A DNA stretch of 64,000 bases from Hydrangea macrophylla (taxonomy: Eukaryota; Streptophyta; Magnoliopsida; Cornales; Hydrangeaceae): NCBI GenBank assembly GCA_033977485.1, contig CM066984.1, forward strand, positions 112,647,251 through 112,711,250. The letters run 5' to 3'. How positions within the stretch are numbered: position 1 is the first letter of the stretch; each line of letters begins with the position of its first letter. The notes beneath the pieces were generated by a model. The model made no database searches. It saw nothing but the letters and a program-made list of their open reading frames with translations, and had not been told where the DNA came from. Positions 59,973-64,000 of this stretch are shown here, piece by piece. The translations under genes were made by a program, and so were the position numbers.

Positions 59973-61354
59973 TCCACAACTCTTTGGCCCTAGGCCTACC
60001 TTTCATCAATCTTTCTCTCTCTCTTATGTATTACCTCATTATATATTTTACTTGGCTGTAGATATTTAGCTTTTTTCCTTGTCACAAAAAAATATCATTT
60101 GCATTTTTTATTTTTATTTTGTGTGTGTGTGTTGGCGATACTTTTATGTTCAACGGTGGCTGCGTCATTTGTTCTGCAGAGAATGTGGAGTTATTGGCCA
60201 GACCCATTACTTTGGCCGTAGGGGTCATATTTATCAAACCTATCATATTTTTAATTTATTTTTTAAATTTATTATTTTTTTGAAGTCGTTAGTTTAAATA
60301 GTGACTTCATAAATAAATAAAAAAATAATCAAAATGTCTCTAGTTTAGTTCAACTAGCGACTTCTGTGTGTGCTGGAAAAGGGGAGAAGGTGAAATTTTG
60401 GGGGAAAATGTGAAGTCACTAGTTGAACTAGTGATATCTCGTTACGGCAAGAAGTCGCGAGTTGGAATAATGATTTTTACAAAAATTAAACTAAATTAAA
60501 TTAAATAATTTGATGAAGTCGCTACATGAACTAACGATTTCAAAAAAAAAAAATGATGAATTTAATAATAAGTTGAAAATGTAACGAGTCATGTAAATAT
60601 AATGACTGCATGGATGGGTTGGGGTAAAAATTATGAGAATGTACATACTCGCCAAAGCATGTGATACGTGTCTTTTTTCCTTTAATATTGTAGTAAATTT
60701 TTCTTGAAGAGATATATATATATATATTGATACTTACTTGGATTCGGACTGCAAACCGCACACATACACACATTAACCCCAACCCAACCCCAAAGCACCA
60801 TACTTTAAAATGTTTATTACAAGTTTCATAGGCTAGAATTTTGAGTTATGTATCAATAAAAATCATAGCTCACTGAATAGAAGTTGGTATTATAAAATTG
60901 TTTAGCTGTTTTAAATGTCAGTAGTTAATTTTATTTTTCCTACTTATTTTGTGTTACTAATTCAGCGGAAAAAAATTCAGCAACACCATCTTTAGTTTAT
61001 TATTCTATTAAGATAAGGTATTAACTTATTGAAGTGAAATTTAAGGGAATCACATTGGAAAAGGTGAATACAATAATAATAATAATAATTGTAACAAAAG
61101 TATGGAGAAAAATTCAACCAAGAACAAACCTATACCATTATATAAAAGAGCATTAAAATGAATTGTTTACAATGATTCTAAATTAATTTGGCATTGTTGG
61201 TTAATTTAGATTTCTAATTTGAATATTTGATAATTTCACATCACATCTAAATACCTTGAGGCTTATTTGGCGATGTTTGTATCTTTCAAGGAACCTTTGA
61301 ATTACTAAACAAGCCTTAAATTACTTTGACAATGCATGCATCTTTCAAGGCATC
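59973..61354. other. AT-rich intergenic DNA
   Basis: No gene. Short (AAT)n at about 61072-61088 and (TA)n at about 60713-60726. A weak inverted motif gaagtcgc / agttgaactagtga recurs at 60280-60540. Confidence 0.55.
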
Positions 61355-62840
61355 TATCACGTCCCGGAACCGCACAGATGATTCTAGGTCACGTGGCATA
61401 CCACCAAGGCACTTCCCAAGTCATTAAAGTTCCAAAAACCACATTAGTAAAAGTTTTGACTCATGAACTCAACATTTTTTTAATATTTTCAAAAGGATTT
61501 TATACACACACCTTAGCGAAGTTTGTTTTCGAAATCGACAATTTTGTAGGACATTGGGGTCCCAAAGGTACCCCCATACCAAATTAAAAGTAAAACCGAA
61601 CTTCCGAAGTAGGAGAACCAAGCATATTGCTAAGGGTTTTTCGACCGGTCAAACTGCCCCTTTTGATCAGTCGAATAATCCATGGGCAAAATCCTTCTCT
61701 GCTACAGAATTTTGCCCAGAAGCCAATCAACCATTTACAATTCGAAACACTCTCACTCATTTTAAAACATCAAGTTTATTCCAAAAACATGTATAAACAT
61801 CTACGGATCAAAATCTCGGACTTCACGAGTTCATGTCAACCATTTATACAAGTTTAAGAAAGTATAAACCAAAATCCAATTCATGTTAAACTTTTTGAGT
61901 ATAACTTCCGAGTTCGTCGCCCAAACCAACTAAGCAAGGTATGGAAAGACACGTAACATTCCCAACTAAACAAACAAGACAGGATCCTTATATTACAAGA
62001 GTTAAACTTGTTAACTAGTTATTACAAGAACCTCAATCCAAAATCGTAAGACTTAATAACCAACTACTCCGTAGTACATCATTCTTACTCCAAATTACAA
62101 CTTGACTTGAGAATGAGTTATGAGCTAAACTATCAACACAAACATCCAAATACAAACTGATTACTACCATATTACAAGATTCAAGCTAAACATTAAACCA
62201 TTAACACTAGCTTCAACCATTCCTAAAATCCCATGTAACATTTCAGTTTCCATTTCTTCATTTCTTCGATGCTTCTCATTTATCACCTACAATGGTTATT
62301 CACTAACCAACACAATGTATAAGCTATATGCTTGTGAATCACAACAAGTATACTCATGAATAATAAACATGCTCAATCTCATCTATTACACATAACTATG
62401 GTCTCCAGAAATACAAGTACCAACCACCCTTTCATACTAGTCCACATCTTCTCCATAGGTCCACGCGACTAGCCGAGACTCACGCCTCTCTCATTCACAC
62501 GTGCGACCTTATAGTCAAATCTGCCCTATCACAATCCTTGATGGCAAGTACAAATTCCCCTTTGACCCACATAAATAACTCAACATGCTCACATACATTG
62601 CACCATATAATCACACAATTTCATCATGAATTGACAAAATTACACTAAACATGTGAAATCAAGCTAGCTAAACATGCTTGACATCATAAAGATAATCTCA
62701 TACATAGAATTATCCAATTTTCATAATCATTGTCACTCACCTCTTGGTTTTCGCTCTTAATTGACAAATTAAAGTCCTAGCAAGTTCCACGTACAATTCC
62801 TATACCAAATTCGCAATTTATCTAACAAGAAATTGTAGGT
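61355..62840 (-). mobile_element. Truncated chromovirus-like LTR, minus strand
   Basis: In inverse it ends ggttccgggacgtgata (canonical end mutated) and contains gtcgcacgtgtgaatgagag- and ccaagaggtgagtgac-type blocks, in the order seen in the other Tekay-like LTRs here. A small palindrome group (tcgaccggtcaaa, ttgatcagtcga) lies about 280-330 bp from the end. Its U3 end is missing. Confidence 0.5.
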
Positions 62841-62991
62841 TTATACTCAATTAATATAATTATTGTTCAACCATATTTGTTCTAATATCATCTTAAAATT
62901 TAATAGAAGCTATTTCTCTTCTTTTTTTTTTTTTTTTTTGTAAAATTAAAATTAAAATTAAAATTATACTTTGTTCTAATCTCATAATGCT

Positions 62992-63019
62992 CGTGCCTTG
63001 CACGGGGTCTTCTTCCTAG
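62992..63019 (+). mobile_element. Helitron-like 3' terminus, plus strand
   Basis: Hairpin CGTGC-ctt-GCACG (62992-63004), an 11-nt spacer and CTAG (63016-63019), followed by T. The 5' end was not located. Confidence 0.45.
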
Positions 63020-63020
63020 T

Positions 63021-63740
63021 TTTAGAGAAACGTCAAGCAATTTTTTCGAATGTTTCAATTTAAATTTTCCATCTTTTACTATATTGTTGTTTGAATAATA
63101 AATTCGAAGAAAAACAAGCAGCAAATTAGTTATCAATACAAATTTTCATGTGAAAAACATGCCAGCCACTTAAGAATGGTCATGATCTTAGCTAATCATT
63201 TAAATGCAAATTGTTCCTACTTCCTACCTTTTCTCCACAAGTTTTCCCTTAGTTTTTTTCCTTATACTTATCCTATACGAAGTGAGCGCCACACTTCTAG
63301 CTGACTAGTAGCTAGTGTTGCAAACAACCCGATACAAACTTATGTAAAGATAATGATCATGAATTTAACTAATTTTTTAAATGAATTAATACATGTACAA
63401 CTACAAATTATTGACTCTTGTGTTAAAGCAAGATTGACAACTTAGCATTCTAAATAAATTCCTCAAACAACATTAAGAATAATTCCTAATCTTGATGACA
63501 ATTCTTTGAGTTATATCTCCACCTTTCGGCTCAACCGTCTCCATTTTTTTTTTTTTTTTTCATCTTTCACTTGTATTCTCTTATTCTTCTAAATTAAATA
63601 TTGAGAATAATTTTATTTTGACAAAATTTTTTTTTTTTTAATATTACACCTGTATCCATGTTGAATGACTTGAGAATTGAATAATATGTGAGTATATAAT
63701 ATTACAACCAAATTGTAATCTTACAACCTACACCCATGCA
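63021..63740. other. AT-rich intergenic DNA
   Basis: T-runs at 63546-63560 and about 63628. No gene. Confidence 0.6.
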
Positions 63741-63749
63741 TATTGAATC

Positions 63750-63881
63750 TTTTTTTTTTCTTTAATCGTTTGATCTAATTGTCTCGTGCGAGGACACAAA
63801 TGTCGAACTCGATGAGAGGTGGGGGCAGGGTTCGAACCCCAATAATGGCATTGAACGTCATTCTACCAACTGAGTTGTAGC
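63750..63881 (-). mobile_element. SINE-like element, minus strand
   Basis: On the minus strand an A-box-like tagctacaactcagttggta (63865-63884 in inverse) and a B-box ggggttcgaaccct (63827-63840) are about 35 bp apart, and the element ends in an A-run (T-run 63750-63759 on +). Target duplications are not visible. The anticodon-arm region does not fold as a tRNA, so this is not a tRNA gene. Confidence 0.55.
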
Positions 63882-64000
63882 TAGGGGTGTTTTAAAAATC
63901 GAAAAGCTCAAATGGTTAGGCGGTTTTCATCAATATAGTATTGTGGGAAAAGCAAATCGAACCAAAAACACACCCAAAAAATTGACTAAACCAGACCCTG
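63882..64000. mobile_element. Start of a hAT-like element running off the window
   Basis: It begins taggggtgttttaaaaatcg, the same taggggtg terminus as the two confirmed hAT elements. The other end is outside the window. Confidence 0.4.

Noticed and set aside
63827..63884. tRNA gene
   Set aside because: A- and B-box words are present, but there is no cloverleaf and a poly(A)-like tail follows; it fits a SINE.

Overview
The window is nuclear plant DNA, most likely from a eudicot. Evidence: introns with GT-AG borders, chromovirus-type Ty3/gypsy LTR retrotransposons, Mutator-like, hAT and candidate Helitron elements, a SINE, many dinucleotide microsatellites, and one recognisable host-type gene, a heavy-metal-associated (HMA) plant protein. 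It is a repeat-dense, gene-poor interval. The species cannot be named from the sequence.

Region 1 (1 to about 27.5 kb) is a three-level nest. The outer layer is a Mutator-like element (MULE) carrying two convergent genes: a nine-exon Ulp1/C48-type cysteine protease gene (50-4722, +) and a MuDR-type transposase with DDE, SWIM and zinc-knuckle domains (5375-7334 and 27126-27456, -). The transposase is split by a Tekay/Del-like chromovirus (E1, LTRs 7489-9972 and 24642-27125, + orientation). E1's gag-pol frame is itself split by a second chromovirus in the opposite orientation (E2, LTRs 11204-14042 and 18289-21134, TSD acctc). E1 encodes a full-looking polyprotein. E2 has nearly identical LTRs, but a gag/protease deletion, stops and frameshifts, so it looks non-autonomous. 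At the left E1 border 154 bp of the pol 3' end lie outside the 5' LTR and part of the MULE transposase is missing, which suggests a truncated tandem array.

Region 2 (27.5-33.5 kb) holds the only host-like gene, a three-exon HMA protein gene (29300-30765), flanked by a 680-bp hAT element with an 8-bp TSD, a Mutator-type MITE, a GGCACTCC-type MITE and a SINE with a 10-bp TSD.

Region 3 (33.5-63 kb) is intergenic repeat sequence: a candidate minus-strand Helitron (33.56 to about 38.5 kb); two solo LTRs with perfect 5-bp TSDs (40919-43051 and 44014-47274); a 564-bp hAT element (47884-48447); a pol-less, gag-remnant LTR element (48457-52494, TSD aaatg); several foldback MITEs; two truncated chromovirus-like LTRs; a 1027-bp Mutator-type foldback element with a perfect 9-bp TSD (57129-58155); and two more Helitron-like 3' ends. 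The window closes with a SINE and the start of another hAT-like element.

The two patterns most worth following are: (a) arrays of short perfect palindromes inside most of the LTR families, with the same layout but a different palindrome in each family; and (b) noncoding parts of the MULE, and separately of the candidate Helitron, studded with one recurrent palindromic word each (TTTCACACTA / TAGTGTGAAA and GTGAGAAATTTCTCAC).
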